The notes under the pieces: generated by a model | Seen by the model: the letters and a program-made list of their open reading frames with translations, nothing else | The model's database searches: none | What the model was told of the DNA's origin: nothing | Made by a program: the position numbers and the translations under genes | Shown: piece after piece, positions 8,568-18,600 of the stretch | Layout: every line of letters begins with the position of its first letter | Numbering within the stretch: position 1 is the first letter of the stretch | Origin: Cypionkella sp. | GTDB lineage: Bacteria > Pseudomonadota > Alphaproteobacteria > Rhodobacterales > Rhodobacteraceae | Direction of reading: 5' to 3' | Assembly: GCA_023255415.1 (NCBI GenBank) | Contig: JALRIN010000013.1 | Location: 1 to 64,000 of the forward strand | Length of the DNA: 64,000 nucleotides

Positions 8568-9300
8568 GGAGTTTGGCTGCGCGGGGTGTCCTTGCAGGTG
8601 CGTCGGGGCGAGAATGGTGCAGGAAAATCAATCCTGATCAAGATTTTGGGCGGAATTTATGCGCCGGACAGGGGGCAGGTTCTGGTCGATGGCGCGCCCT
8701 GTAAACACATCAGCGGTAAGCTTGCGGCCAAACAGCCGGTGGCCTTTATTCACCAAGACCTTAGGCTGATCGAATAGATGAGTGTGGCCGAAAACACCGC
8801 GCTTGCGGTCGGCTATGCCAAGCGCGGCGGAAGGATCGACTGCCCGGCAACCGAGGCGCGGGCGCATGCAGCGCTTGCGCATTTCAAGGCAGATTTTGCA
8901 CCCACCGCCCCGGTCTCAAGCCTGACGCGCACCGAAAAATCGCTGGTGACCATCGCCCGCGCTTTGGCGGCGGAATGTGATGTTCTGGTGCTGGATAAAC
9001 CCACCGCCAGCCTGCCTGCCGATGAGGTCGAACGGCTGTTTGCAGCGCTGCGCCCGCTCAAGGCCAAAGGTGTCGGGATGATCTATGTCTCGCACCGTTT
9101 AGATAAGGTGTTTCAGATTTCCGACCGCGTGGCGGTGTTGCGGGATGGCCAATTGGTGGGCGCGCGCGACACTGCACAAACCATGGCCGAAGACCTTGTC
9201 AACCTGATCGTCGGGCGCAAAACCCGCGAGATTGACCGCCCAGCGGTGCAAGAAGGCCCCGAACTGCTGACCGCAGCCGGTCTTGCCAACCACAAGGGCG
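8568..9300 (+). pseudogene. Sugar ABC transporter ATPase (RbsA type), N-terminal half remnant
   Basis: Reads GVSLQVRRGENGAGKS, i.e. the usual start of an RbsA/XylG-type ATPase with the N-terminus and the EVHALVG stretch before the Walker A site deleted. An in-frame TAG at 8775-8777 replaces the Trp expected in LIEWMSVAEN. Beyond it the frame stays open through LTRTEKSLVTIARAL (signature region), a Walker B altered to VLVLDKPTASL, and YVSHRLDKVFQISDRVAVLRDG. The second ATPase half is gone and the frame runs into permease sequence. The normal gene would be about 500 codons. Confidence 0.85.
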
Positions 9301-9477
9301 GCCAAGCTGAACGGCATTCCCACCCGCAATTTCGTTGTCGCGGCCTTTGTCGCCTCGGGCATTCAACAATTCGGCGGCTCGTTCTTGGTCGAGCCGCTGT
9401 TCAACGGCTCTATGCTGCTGATCCCAATCGGCATCGCGGGATACGCGCAACGCAAAAAAGGTCCTGCGCGCAGGTAA
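9301..9477 (+). pseudogene. Sugar ABC transporter permease, C-terminal remnant
   Basis: In one frame this reads LNGIPTRNFVVAAFVASG, then IQQFGGSFLVEPLFNGSM and IGIAGYAQRKK before a TAA: the last ~55 residues of an RbsC-type simple-sugar permease, including its final membrane segment. The rest of the permease and the second half of the ATPase are missing, so one or more deletions fused the two genes. Confidence 0.75.
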
Positions 9478-9502
9478 TCATCATCAAACGCGAGGACGAC
9501 AC

Positions 9503-9799
9503 ATGCAAAAACGGATCTTTCTAAAAGCCCTGATGGCAAGCACCATGTTCGCGGGGCTTGGCCTGCCTGCCTTTGCCCACAGCGCCTTTGATGGCCCCAC
9601 CTCGGGCGTGACCGTGGCCGAGCCGCTGAACCTGCAAGGCTGGCAGTCGGTGGACGAGATGAACCGCGCGGTCTCGGGCTATGTCACAGCGCCCACGCTT
9701 GTCATCGAAGAGGGGCTCAAGTCGATGGGCGACAGCAATGCTTTTGATCCGCAAAACGGCGACCGCGAGGCCTATGCCAAGATCTGGGGCAAGATGTAA
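9503..9799 (+). pseudogene. Periplasmic sugar-binding protein remnant (signal peptide joined to C-terminus)
   Basis: 98 open codons: a signal peptide (MQKRIFLKALMAST...PAFA) and a few mature residues, then directly the C-terminal part of a periplasmic sugar-binding protein (GWQSVDEMNRAVSGYVTAPTLVIEEGL, then DPQNGDREAYAKIWGKM). Roughly two thirds of a normal ~320-residue binding protein is missing. In position it is the third gene of the collapsed ABC importer. It could still be secreted, but could not form a two-lobed binding site. Confidence 0.75.
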
Positions 9800-9805
9800 T
9801 CTGGT

Positions 9806-9833
9806 CGCGGGCACTTACGCAAAAGCGCCCGCG
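9806..9833 (+). terminator. Hairpin after the binding-protein remnant
   Basis: CGCGGGC (9806-9812) and GCCCGCG (9827-9833) form a 7-bp stem right after the stop of the binding-protein remnant and 77 bp before the lyxose isomerase start. There is no clear T tract, so it may be a weak terminator or a leftover mRNA-stabilising hairpin of the former transport operon. Confidence 0.35.
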
Positions 9834-9909
9834 TGCTTGCTTTGCCTCCCTTGCTTTCGCGGCCAAAAACCGCTTTGCTGCCGGAAAATCGTCCTAGGGG
9901 GGCACAGCA

Positions 9910-10596
9910 ATGAAACGGTCCAAAATCAATGAGATCATGGCCGCAGCCGAGGATTTGATCCATCATTACGGCTTTGTGCTGCCACCCTTTGCCAATTGGT
10001 CGCCCGATCAGTTCAAAGCCAATGCGCCCGCTGCGGCGCGGGTGATTTCGGGGCGCTGTGGCTGGGATATTACCGACTACGGCCAGGGGCGCTTTGATCA
10101 GATGGGCCTGTTTTTGTTCACCCTGCGCAATGGGCTTTTGTCGGATCTGCAGCGCGGCGGTGGCATGTGCTATGCTGAAAAGCTGTTGATTTCGCGGCAA
10201 GATCAACTCTCGCCGATGCACACCCATGCGATCAAGGCCGAAGACATCATCAATCGAGGCGGGGCGACCTTGGTGGTCGAGCTGTTTGGCTCGGACGATC
10301 TCGGCCACTGCGCGCCTGATCGCGGTGGCGTGGTGCTGTGCGACGGCATCGCGCGGCCCTATGCGGCGGGCGACAAGCTGAAACTTGCGCCGGGCGAATC
10401 CGTCACCCTGATGCCGGGCGATTGGCATGCGTTTTGGGGCGAGGGCGGCGATGTGCTGATCGGCGAGGTCTCGACGGTCAATGATGACGAGACCGACAAT
10501 ATCTTTCGCGAACCGATTGGGCGCTTTGCCGAGATCGAGGAAGATGTCGCCCCGACCCATCTTTTGGTCAGCGATTACGCGGCTTGGCTTGGCTAA
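9910..10596 (+). CDS. D-lyxose isomerase-like cupin sugar isomerase
   Basis: 228 residues, the normal length of D-lyxose ketol-isomerases (D-lyxose to D-xylulose; some act on D-mannose). The cupin metal site is visible as QLSPMHTHAIKAEDIINRGG (two His and a Glu), with the second cupin motif in TLMPGDWHAFWGEG. AGGGGGG lies ahead of the ATG. It follows the collapsed sugar importer and probably once acted on the imported sugar. It is convergent with, and its end overlaps, the lyase-like gene. Confidence 0.85.
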   Translation: MKRSKINEIMAAAEDLIHHYGFVLPPFANWSPDQFKANAPAAARVISGRCGWDITDYGQGRFDQMGLFLFTLRNGLLSDLQRGGGMCYAEKLLISRQDQLSPMHTHAIKAEDIINRGGATLVVELFGSDDLGHCAPDRGGVVLCDGIARPYAAGDKLKLAPGESVTLMPGDWHAFWGEGGDVLIGEVSTVNDDETDNIFREPIGRFAEIEEDVAPTHLLVSDYAAWLG

Positions 10597-11399
10597 GCTT
10601 CGGGCGCTGTGATCTCGACCGCCAGCGCCAAGGCGCGCCCGGTCGAGAGGACGAGTTGCGCCAGCGCCAGCCATTGGGCAAAGCGCGCCTCGATGGCCGT
10701 GTGCGCAGCTTCGGTGATCAGCGGCGATAGGGCGGTCACCTGCCGCGCCAGCGCGCGTAAAAGTGGGGCTTTCCCGTCCAGATCATCGGCCAAACAGCCA
10801 CAAACCCCCGCCATCCAAGCGGCAAGCGTGGCCAAACCGCGCGCCTCTGTGCCTGGGGGGTGCAGGCCCAGGGCCGCCGCCAAAGCCGCTGCCACATCGG
10901 CGTTATCGCCTGAAAGCGTGGCCACCTCGACGGCAGGTCGCAGGGCACTCAGCCCGGCCTGATGCGCGCGCAGCCCGTCAAAGCCCTGCGCGATCAGCAC
11001 CTCTAGCCGCGCCTGCCACAGATCTAATACCCGCCGCAGCCGCAGTGCCTGTGCGGTGGCCTGCAGATCCTGGTTTTGCGCGCCCCAATGCAGATAGTGC
11101 ATCAGATCGGGCGCCTCTGCGGCCTTGCGAAAGGCGGCCAGAAAAGCAGGAACCGGATCGCCCAGCTTGGCGGTCTCGGCCGCCATGGCCGAGGGGTCAA
11201 GCTGCACTTCGCGCGCGCTGCGTTCAATAAAGCCAGCTGCCTGCAAGGGGATCAGCCCCAAATCGCCCTGGACCCGCGCCAAGGCCCCTGCAACCAGCAG
11301 CATCGCGCGCAGCTCGGCCGCATCCGAAAACAGCCGCGCGCTGTCCAGATCAGCAAAAAGATCGCGGTAAAGCGCGGAATCGGCGGGGGCTGCGGGCAT
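10593..11399 (-). CDS. PcaB/adenylosuccinate-lyase-like protein, internally deleted, probably inactive
   Basis: 268 residues from MPAAPADSAL, with AAAGGA upstream. The N-terminal part is typical of the fumarase/aspartase superfamily, PcaB branch (LRAMLLVAGALARVQGDLG, HYLHWGAQNQDLQATA). The expected middle (R-x-H-x2-Q region) is largely absent: LRAHQAG jumps to LSALRPAVEVATLSG. The superfamily signature GSSxMPxKxNP is missing entirely. Normal members are about 350-450 residues. The frame is open, so a recent pair of in-frame deletions is the simplest explanation. It follows the dehydratase gene on the same strand after 86 bp. Confidence 0.6.
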   Translation of the reverse strand: MPAAPADSALYRDLFADLDSARLFSDAAELRAMLLVAGALARVQGDLGLIPLQAAGFIERSAREVQLDPSAMAAETAKLGDPVPAFLAAFRKAAEAPDLMHYLHWGAQNQDLQATAQALRLRRVLDLWQARLEVLIAQGFDGLRAHQAGLSALRPAVEVATLSGDNADVAAALAAALGLHPPGTEARGLATLAAWMAGVCGCLADDLDGKAPLLRALARQVTALSPLITEAAHTAIEARFAQWLALAQLVLSTGRALALAVEITAPEA

Positions 11400-11485
11400 G
11401 GCTTTTCCTTTGGTCGCGCCCGCAGAGCTGCGGACAACCGCCAGATTGCCACGCCGCGCCAATACGCACCAGCCACCCCGCTGAT

Positions 11486-13228
11486 TTAGTGGGAATCCTT
11501 GCCCACCGGATTGCCGCGACAGCCCTTAAGGAAATCAAGATCGGCGCCGGTATCGGCCCCTTCGACATGCTGTTGGTGCAACCAGGCATAGCCCGAGGCC
11601 GCCTGCACATGGCTTGGCCGCCAAGCCGCCAAGCGCGCCGCCATTTCCGCGTCCGAGATTTCCAGCTGCAGGCTGCGATTGGGCACATCCAGCGCGATCA
11701 TATCGCCGTTCTGCACCACCGCCAAAGGCCCCCCCGCCGCAGCCTCGGGCGAGGTGTGCAGACAGACCGTGCCATAGGCGGTGCCCGACATCCGCGCATC
11801 CGAGATCCGCAGCATATCGGTGATGCCGCGGCGCAAGATCTTGGGCGGCAGGCCCATATTGCCGACCTCTGCCATGCCCGGATACCCTTTGGGCCCGCAG
11901 TTTTTCAGCACCATCACACAGGTCTCGTCGATGTCCAGATCTTCGTCGTTAATCTTGGCTTTGTAATCGTCGATGTCTTCAAACACCACCGCGCGGCCGC
12001 GATGGGTCAAAAGATGCGGGCTGGCGGCGGAAGGTTTCAACACCGCGCCCTTGGGGGCCAGATTGCCCTTGACCACCACCACGCCGCCCGATTGCGCCAA
12101 GGCCTTGTCGGTGGGCAGGATTACATCTTCGTTGTGGTTGACCACATCCTTGACCTGATCCCACATGCTTTCGCCCGAAACCGTCAGCGCGTCTTTGTGC
12201 AGCAATCCCGCCTCACCCAGCCGTTTGATCACAACCGGCAGACCGCCGGCATAAAAGAACTCTTCCATCAGATATTTGCCCGAAGGCATCAGGTTGACGA
12301 TGGTTGGCACATCGCGGCCGCAGCGGTCCCAGTCCTCCAAGGTCAGATCGACGCCCAGACGGCCCGCAATCGCCAGCAAATGGATCACCGCATTGGTCGA
12401 TCCGCCAATCGCGCCATTGGTGCGGATGGCATTTTCAAAGGCAGCTTTGGTCATGATATCTGACGGTTTCATGTCATCCTTGACCATCTGCACAATGCGC
12501 CGCCCGGTCAGCTGCGCCATCACACGGCGGCGGCTGTCTACGGCGGGAATGGCGGCATTGCCCGACAGCGCCATGCCCAAAGCCTCGGCCATGCTGGCCA
12601 TGGTGCTGGCGGTGCCCATGGTGTTGCAAGACCCCGGGCTGCGCGACATGCTGGCCTCGGCGTCAACGAATTCCTCTTTGGTCATGGTGCCAGCCTTGAC
12701 GGCTTCAGAGAATTTCCACAAATGCGTGCCCGAGCCGACCCGCTCGTTCTTGTAATAGCCGTTCAGCATCGGCCCGCCGGTTACCACGATCGAAGGAATA
12801 TCGGTGCTGGCCGCTGCCATCAGCAGGCTGGGCGTGGTCTTGTCACAGCCCACCAAAAGCACCGCGCCATCCATCGGCTGGCCGCGCATCGCCTCTTCGA
12901 CCGCCATCGCCGCCAGATTGCGAAACATCATCGCGGTGGGTCGGAAGGCAGATTCACTGGCCGAAAACACTGGAACTTCGACCGGAAAACCGCCCGCCTC
13001 ATAGATGCCATGCTTCACCCTCTCGGCCAGATCGCGCAGATGCGCGTTGCAGGGGGTCAGTTCAGACCAGGTGTTCAAAATGCCAATGACGGGGCGGCCA
13101 TCAAACAGATCGGGCGGAAAGCCTTGGTTCTTCATCCAGCCGCGGTGATAGATATTGTCCTTAGACGTGCCGCCAAACCAAGTTTGCGAGCGCAGTTTGC
13201 GGGGCCAAGCGGCGGGTTTAAAGGTCAT
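11486..13228 (-). CDS. IlvD/Edd-family sugar-acid dehydratase (L-arabinonate dehydratase-like)
   Basis: 580 residues beginning MTFKPAAWPRKLRSQTWFGG, a start and length typical of pentonate/hexonate dehydratases rather than true IlvD. The Fe-S ligands are in LLVGCDKTTPS and SPGSCNTMGTAS, and the C-terminus has the conserved RISDARMSGTAYGT substrate region. It would dehydrate an aldonate such as L-arabinonate or D-xylonate to a 2-keto-3-deoxy acid. It is divergently transcribed from a LysR regulator, with which it shares an AT-rich 137-bp region. The exact substrate cannot be told from sequence. Confidence 0.85.
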   Translation of the reverse strand: MTFKPAAWPRKLRSQTWFGGTSKDNIYHRGWMKNQGFPPDLFDGRPVIGILNTWSELTPCNAHLRDLAERVKHGIYEAGGFPVEVPVFSASESAFRPTAMMFRNLAAMAVEEAMRGQPMDGAVLLVGCDKTTPSLLMAAASTDIPSIVVTGGPMLNGYYKNERVGSGTHLWKFSEAVKAGTMTKEEFVDAEASMSRSPGSCNTMGTASTMASMAEALGMALSGNAAIPAVDSRRRVMAQLTGRRIVQMVKDDMKPSDIMTKAAFENAIRTNGAIGGSTNAVIHLLAIAGRLGVDLTLEDWDRCGRDVPTIVNLMPSGKYLMEEFFYAGGLPVVIKRLGEAGLLHKDALTVSGESMWDQVKDVVNHNEDVILPTDKALAQSGGVVVVKGNLAPKGAVLKPSAASPHLLTHRGRAVVFEDIDDYKAKINDEDLDIDETCVMVLKNCGPKGYPGMAEVGNMGLPPKILRRGITDMLRISDARMSGTAYGTVCLHTSPEAAAGGPLAVVQNGDMIALDVPNRSLQLEISDAEMAARLAAWRPSHVQAASGYAWLHQQHVEGADTGADLDFLKGCRGNPVGKDSH

Positions 13229-13365
13229 GGCAGTCTCTTTTTGATCAGGGGCAGGGGGCTTTTGCGGTGCAAAGTTGCAATCTGCGGGCATATCGGTCAA
13301 ATGATGAAAATAGATAATTGTATGGCTGAAATGATATGTATCTGGCGCAGCACAGCGACACGCTG

Positions 13366-14286
13366 ATGCAAAAGGGGCTGAAGTTAAGCCACCTGCGGCT
13401 GCTTGCCGCGCTGGCCGAGACCGGGCAGATCGGGCAGGCGGCAGACCGGATGAACATCGCCCAGCCTGCGGCCTCGCGGCTGTTGGCCGAGGTCGAACGG
13501 ATCGTCGGCGCGCCGGTGCATGCGCGCACCGGGCGCGGCATGATGCTGACGGCTGTGGGCGAGACGCTGGCGCTGCGCGCACAGCGCATCCAGACCGAAT
13601 TGCGCGACGCCGCCCGCGATATTGCCGAGGTTGCCGCTGGCCAGACCGGCCATGTGCGCATTGGTGCGGTCACGGGGCCTGCGATTGACCGGGTTTTGCC
13701 CGCCCTGCGCGCGGCCAGCCTGCAAGCCCCGCGCCTGACGGCCGAGGTGACGGTGGCGGCCTCGGATCAGCTTTGTGATCAGCTTTTGGCGGGCAAGCTC
13801 GACTTCGCCATTGGCCGTTTGCCCGAAGGCCCCACCCGGGCGCTGTTTGACTTTACCGCGATTGCCAGCGAGCCCGTGGCGCTTGTGGTGCGCCGCAGCC
13901 ACCCCTTGCTTGCGCGCGCCCAGCTGGTTCCGGCAGATCTTGCGGCCTTTGATTGGGTGATGCCGCCGCCCGCGTCTTTGCTGACCCGCGCCGTGCAGGA
14001 CCGCTTGCGCGCACATGGCTTGCCCAGCCCGCAGCAAGCGATCTCGACCGACAGTTTCCTGTTGATCTTTGCGCTGCTGCAACATTCCGACGCCATCGCA
14101 CCTTTGGCGCGCGCTGTTGCAGTCAGCTTTACCGCCGCCGCCGATGCGCCTTATCGCAGGCTTGCCCTTGACCTTGGCATCGAGGTCGCGGCCTTTGGTC
14201 TGATCACCCGCGCTGGCGCGATCTTGCCGCCGGTCGCCGCCCGCCTTGCTGCCGATATTCACGCCCAACCCAAGGATTTTTCATGA
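13366..14286 (+). CDS. LysR-family regulator of the sugar-acid genes
   Basis: About 306 residues from MQKGLKLSHLRLL; an in-frame ATG at 13336 would add ten residues and neither has a strong ribosome site. The N-terminal winged helix (AADRMNIAQPAASRLLAEVER) is followed by an effector-binding domain. The LKLSHLRLLAAL opening resembles GbpR-type LysR regulators of sugar uptake. It is divergent from the dehydratase and overlaps the downstream 2-hydroxyacid dehydrogenase by ATGA, so it probably controls both in response to a sugar acid. Confidence 0.85.
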   Translation: MQKGLKLSHLRLLAALAETGQIGQAADRMNIAQPAASRLLAEVERIVGAPVHARTGRGMMLTAVGETLALRAQRIQTELRDAARDIAEVAAGQTGHVRIGAVTGPAIDRVLPALRAASLQAPRLTAEVTVAASDQLCDQLLAGKLDFAIGRLPEGPTRALFDFTAIASEPVALVVRRSHPLLARAQLVPADLAAFDWVMPPPASLLTRAVQDRLRAHGLPSPQQAISTDSFLLIFALLQHSDAIAPLARAVAVSFTAAADAPYRRLALDLGIEVAAFGLITRAGAILPPVAARLAADIHAQPKDFS

Positions 14287-15200
14287 CCAAACCGCCTCTC
14301 TTGCAGATCAGCCCCTATGCCGAATGGGATCAAACCCCGCTTGACGCCGCCTATGCCGTGCATCACCTCAGCGATGCGCCAGACCTTAGCGAGATCCGCG
14401 CCATTGCCACCACCGGCGGCGCAGGCGTGTCAGATGCGATTATTCAGGCCTGCCCCAAGCTCGAGCTGATTGCGGTCAATGGCGTGGGCTATGATGCGAT
14501 CAACCTTGGCCTGTGCAAAGCGCGCGGCGTCAAGGTGACCAATACCCCCGGCGTGCTGGACGGCGATTGCGCCGATCTGGCGCTGGCGATGGCGCTTGGC
14601 CTCAGCCGCGCGCTGCCTGCCGCCGATGCCCATGCCCGCTCGGGCGCTTGGGAGGCTGCGAATTTTCCGCTGCAACGCCGCTTTTTTGGCGCCAAGGCGG
14701 GGATTTTGGGGCTGGGCCGGATTGGCAGCGAAATCGCGCGCAGGCTGGAAGGCTTTGATATGCAGATCGCTTATTCGGCGCGCAGCGAAAAGCCGGTTGC
14801 CTATAGCTATATCCCCGATCCCGTGGCCTTGGCCGCGCATGTGGATTTTTTGTTTGTCGTCACCCTGGCCAATGCCGAAACCCGCCATATCGTCAATGCA
14901 GAGGTGCTGCGCGCCTTGGGGCCGAATGGCATGTTGATCAATATCTCGCGCGCGGCCAATATCGACGAAGACGCCTTGCTGACAGCGCTTGAGACCAAAC
15001 AGATCGCAGGTGCTGCGCTGGATGTCTTCGAGGGCGAACCTGCGATCAATCCGCGGTTCAAACCGCTGGCCAATGTCTTGCTGCAACCGCACCAAGGGTC
15101 GGCCACCGAAGCCACCCGCCGCGCCATGGGGCAATTGCAACGCGACAACTTGGCCGCACATTTCGCAGGCCAGCCGCTGCTCACGCCTGTAACGCTGTAA
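14283..15200 (+). CDS. 2-hydroxyacid dehydrogenase (glyoxylate/hydroxypyruvate reductase type)
   Basis: 305-residue D-isomer-specific 2-hydroxyacid dehydrogenase. The NAD-binding GLGRIGSEIARRL, substrate NGVGYD, NISRAANIDEDAL (Arg) and the C-terminal LQPHQGSATEATR (His) are all present; the general acid His and the Glu of FEGEP are in place. It probably reduces glyoxylate, hydroxypyruvate or a 2-keto sugar acid. It is translationally coupled to the LysR gene. The degraded copy at 6821-7255 is a paralogue. Confidence 0.88.
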   Translation: MTKPPLLQISPYAEWDQTPLDAAYAVHHLSDAPDLSEIRAIATTGGAGVSDAIIQACPKLELIAVNGVGYDAINLGLCKARGVKVTNTPGVLDGDCADLALAMALGLSRALPAADAHARSGAWEAANFPLQRRFFGAKAGILGLGRIGSEIARRLEGFDMQIAYSARSEKPVAYSYIPDPVALAAHVDFLFVVTLANAETRHIVNAEVLRALGPNGMLINISRAANIDEDALLTALETKQIAGAALDVFEGEPAINPRFKPLANVLLQPHQGSATEATRRAMGQLQRDNLAAHFAGQPLLTPVTL

Positions 15201-15254
15201 CATTTGAGGCGTAACGCCGTAACTGGGCAAAACTTTAAAGGTGTAACGCTGTAA
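15189..15254 (+). repeat. Three direct repeats GTAACGCYGTAA
   Basis: GTAACGCTGTAA occurs at 15189-15200, GTAACGCCGTAA at 15211-15222 and GTAACGCTGTAA at 15243-15254, so starts are 22 and 32 bp apart (about two and three helical turns). Each unit is itself a GTAA-NNNN-GTAA direct repeat. The first overlaps the stop of the dehydrogenase gene. This looks like a regulator-binding array; I cannot assign the regulator. A hairpin (15263-15294) follows. Confidence 0.6.
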
Positions 15255-15515
15255 TATTCCGTCTGTCTGCGGTTTTTCCAAGACCTGCAGACAGGCACAA
15301 AATCTTGCCAAATCCAGATAAATGCCAAAGCTGCGCTTGGACAATTGCCGCGCAGAAAAGCCGAGCGCATCGCCAGTTCCGCCCTTGCGCCCTGTTCTAT
15401 TTGGGCCTCAATCCGTCACAAGTTTTTGCTGGGGCCATGATGGCGGGGCCTTGCGCAAACAGGTCGCTTTCTGCGCTAGACAAAGCTGAACCTCACAAGC
15501 TACACAAGAAGCTGA
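15201..15515. other. Non-coding leader between the dehydrogenase and the cobalamin riboswitch
   Basis: About 315 bases without a convincing gene. It holds the second and third GTAACGCYGTAA units and an imperfect hairpin (CTGTCTGC at 15263-15270 with GCAGACAG at 15287-15294). The rest is unremarkable. A promoter for the riboswitch transcript must lie here, but I cannot place its -35/-10 confidently. Confidence 0.4.
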
Positions 15516-15697
15516 CTGGTTCCACGCTAGGCTCAGCCTGCTGGATTAATAGGGAATGCGGTAGGGACGACCCAATCGGGGCCCAATCCGCAGCTGCCCC
15601 CGCAACTGTAAGCGGCGACTGTCTGTCCACAAAGCCACTGGGAAACCGGGAAGGCGGGGCAGATGGGATGACCCGCAAGCCAGGAGACCTGCCCGTC
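15516..15697 (+). ncRNA. Cobalamin (AdoCbl) riboswitch
   Basis: The conserved elements occur in order: GGTTCC, TTAATAGGGAA, the core GCTGCCCCCGCAACTGTAA, GCCACTGGGAAACCGGGAAGG (split here only for display) and the B12 box AGCCAGGAGACCTGCC at 15678-15693. Downstream, GCCCGT (15691-15696) can pair with ACGGGC (15734-15739), and a GGCCC-TTTG-GGGCC hairpin lies between them and the start codon, a plausible expression platform. It controls the NiCoT gene, so transport falls when B12 is plentiful. Confidence 0.93.
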
Positions 15698-18600
15698 ACC
15701 CTGTGGTCGGCCCTTTGGGGCCCTGTTTCGCGCACGGGCGGTGCCGCGAAGAAAGAGATGACGATGCTGAACCGGATCTTCGATTCCGCGACGCCGCAAT
15801 TAAAGCGGAACGTCGTGCTGATGATAAGCTTTCTGATAGTTTTCAATATTATGGCCTGGGGCGTGGCTTTCACGGCCTTTGCTGGCCATCCGCTGCTGAT
15901 CGGCACATCGCTGCTGGCCTACAGCTTTGGTTTGCGCCATGCGGTTGACGCCGACCATATCGCGGCGGTCGACAATATCACCCGCAAACTGATGCAAGAG
16001 GGCCAGCGCCCGGTCTCGGTTGGGCTTTATTTCTCGCTGGGCCATTCGACAACCGTGGTGGCGCTGACTGTGGTGGTGGCCTTTACCGCCAAGGCCTTGG
16101 AAGGTTCGTTCAGCCAATACCGCGAGATGGGCGGGATAATCAGCACCTTGATTTCGGCCTCGTTCCTATTTGCAATCGCTGCGATGAATTTCTCAGCCCT
16201 GCGCACCACCTGGCACAATTTCAAGCGCGTCGATGCGGGGGGCACGCTGGAAGAGGACGAGATGAGCCTGATGACCGCAGGCGGCGGCATGATGGCGCGC
16301 GGGTTTCGTCGGCTGTTTGGGCTGATGGATCGCGGCTGGAAAATCTATCTGCTGGGGCTGCTGTTTGGCCTTGGCTTTGACACCGCCACCGAAGTCAGCC
16401 TGTTGGGCATCTCGGCTGCAACTGCAAGCGACGGGCTGTCGCATTGGGCGATCCTGATCTTTCCGCTGCTGTTTTGCGCCGGCATGGCTTTGGTGGATAC
16501 CATCGACGGCATCTTGATGCTGGGCGCCTATGGCTGGGCGTTTCAAAAGCCGATGCGCAAGATTTTCTATAATCTGACCATCACCTCGCTGTCGGTTTCG
16601 GTCGCGGTCTTGGTGGGGGGCATCGAAACCCTCGGGCTGTTGCAAGAAAAGCTGGGGCTGGGCGGGATGTTCTGGGACGGTGTAGCGGGGCTGAATGAAA
16701 ACTTTGGCCTTTTGGGCTATGGCATCATCGGGCTGTTCATCTTTGGCTGGCTGGCCTCGATGGCGATCTACAAACTGCGGCGTTACGACGAGGTTTAAGC
16801 CGCCTCAGCCCGGATCCAATCGACAAAGCGGCCCGCCTTGGCATGACCCTTGCCAAGGCTGGGCTGCAACAGATGAAACCCCTCGGCGGACGCCAGCGCC
16901 AAATCAAAGGGCGCGATCAGCCGCCCTGCGGCCAGATCCGCAGCAGCAAGCGAGGCGCGGCCCAAGGCCACCCCGCCACCCTGCCGTGCAAGCGCCAAAG
17001 CGGTCAGCGAATTGTCCAATTGCAGGCCTTTGCCCGCATCGACCCCGCTGGCCCCCGCCGCCTTTAACCACAGTCCCCAGCCCTCTTGATAGCCCAGCAC
17101 ATGCAGCAAGCGCTGCTCTCGCAGATCGTCGGGGCTGGTCAGGCGCAGATCGGGGGCGCAAACCGGGGTGATCGTCTCTTGGGTCAGGCGGTGGCTGGTA
17201 AAGCCCGCCCAGTCGCCGCGCCCGTATTGGATGTCCAGATCAAAGGCGTCATTGTCAAACGGCCCATTCCAAACCGTCGAGATCACCCGCAGGTTAATGT
17301 CGGGGTTGGCGTCCAAAAACGCAGGCAGGCGCGGCGCCAGCCAATTGACCGCAAAGGCCACCGCACAGCGCAGCGTCAAAACCCCGGTGCGGCGCGGGCC
17401 AAACACCTCGCGCGTGCCCGCAGCCAAGCGTTCCAACGCATCTTGCACCGAGGGCAGATAGGCCTCGCCCGATTTGGTCAGTTCCAGCGATCTGGCATGG
17501 CGAATGAACAAAGGCTGGCGCAAATGCGCCTCTAAGGCTTTGACATGTTTAGATATTGCCGCTTGGGTCAGATGCAGCTCTGCCGCTGCATGGGTAAAGC
17601 TGCGTGATCGTGCAGCGGCCTCGAAGGCGCGCAACCATGTCAGCGGCGGCAGATCAGTGATCATCGTGCAAACTCCAAACCTAGCCATAACCTTTTGTAG
17701 GGGCATTGGCGCTGAATACATCATTTGACCAGACCCCGCCAGCGGCTTCATCTGGGGCGAAATTCACTGGGAGCTCTGCCGATGTTTTCCGTCTTTCCAA
17801 CCGCCCGCCTGCGCCCGTCGCCGTTTTACGAAAGCGCTGTCGCCGAGGGCATGACCGCCGCCTCGATCTACAACCGCATGATCATGCCGACCTCTTATGG
17901 CGATCCAGCGGCGGAATATTGGCGGCTGATCAATGGCGTGTCGCAATGGGATGTCGGGGTCGAGCGGCAAGTGCAGCTCAAAGGTCCAGACGCGGGCAAA
18001 TTGGCGCAGATTTTGTCGCCGCGCGATCTGTCGAAATGTCAGGTCGGGCAGGGCAAATATGTGCCGCTGTGCAACCACCGTGGCACCATCATCAACGACC
18101 CGATCTTGTTGAAACTGGACGAAGATCTGTATTGGCTGTCGATCGCTGACAGCGACGTATGGTTCTGGGCCTCGGCGATTGCGGCCGAGCGTGGCTTGGA
18201 TGTGCAGATTTCGGAACCCGACGTCTCGCCGATGGCGCTGCAAGGCCCGATGGCCGAGGACGTGGTGGCGCATGTGATGGGCGATTGGGTGCGTGGGCTG
18301 AAGTATTTCTGGTTCAAGGAAACCGAAATCGAAGGCATTCCTGTGGCGGTGCAGCGCTCGGGTTGGTCCAAGCAGGGCGGCTTCGAGATTTATCTGAAAG
18401 ATGGCACCCAAGGCACCCGGCTGTGGAATATCTTCAAAGAGGCGGGCCAGCCTTGGGGCATCGGCCCCGGTGCCCCCGCTACGGCAGAGCGCACCGAAAG
18501 CGGTCTGGTCTCGGTTGGCGGCGATACCGACGATATGACCAATCCTTTCGAAGTGCGTCTGGGCAAATACGTCGATCTGGATGTGGCCGATGATGTTGTC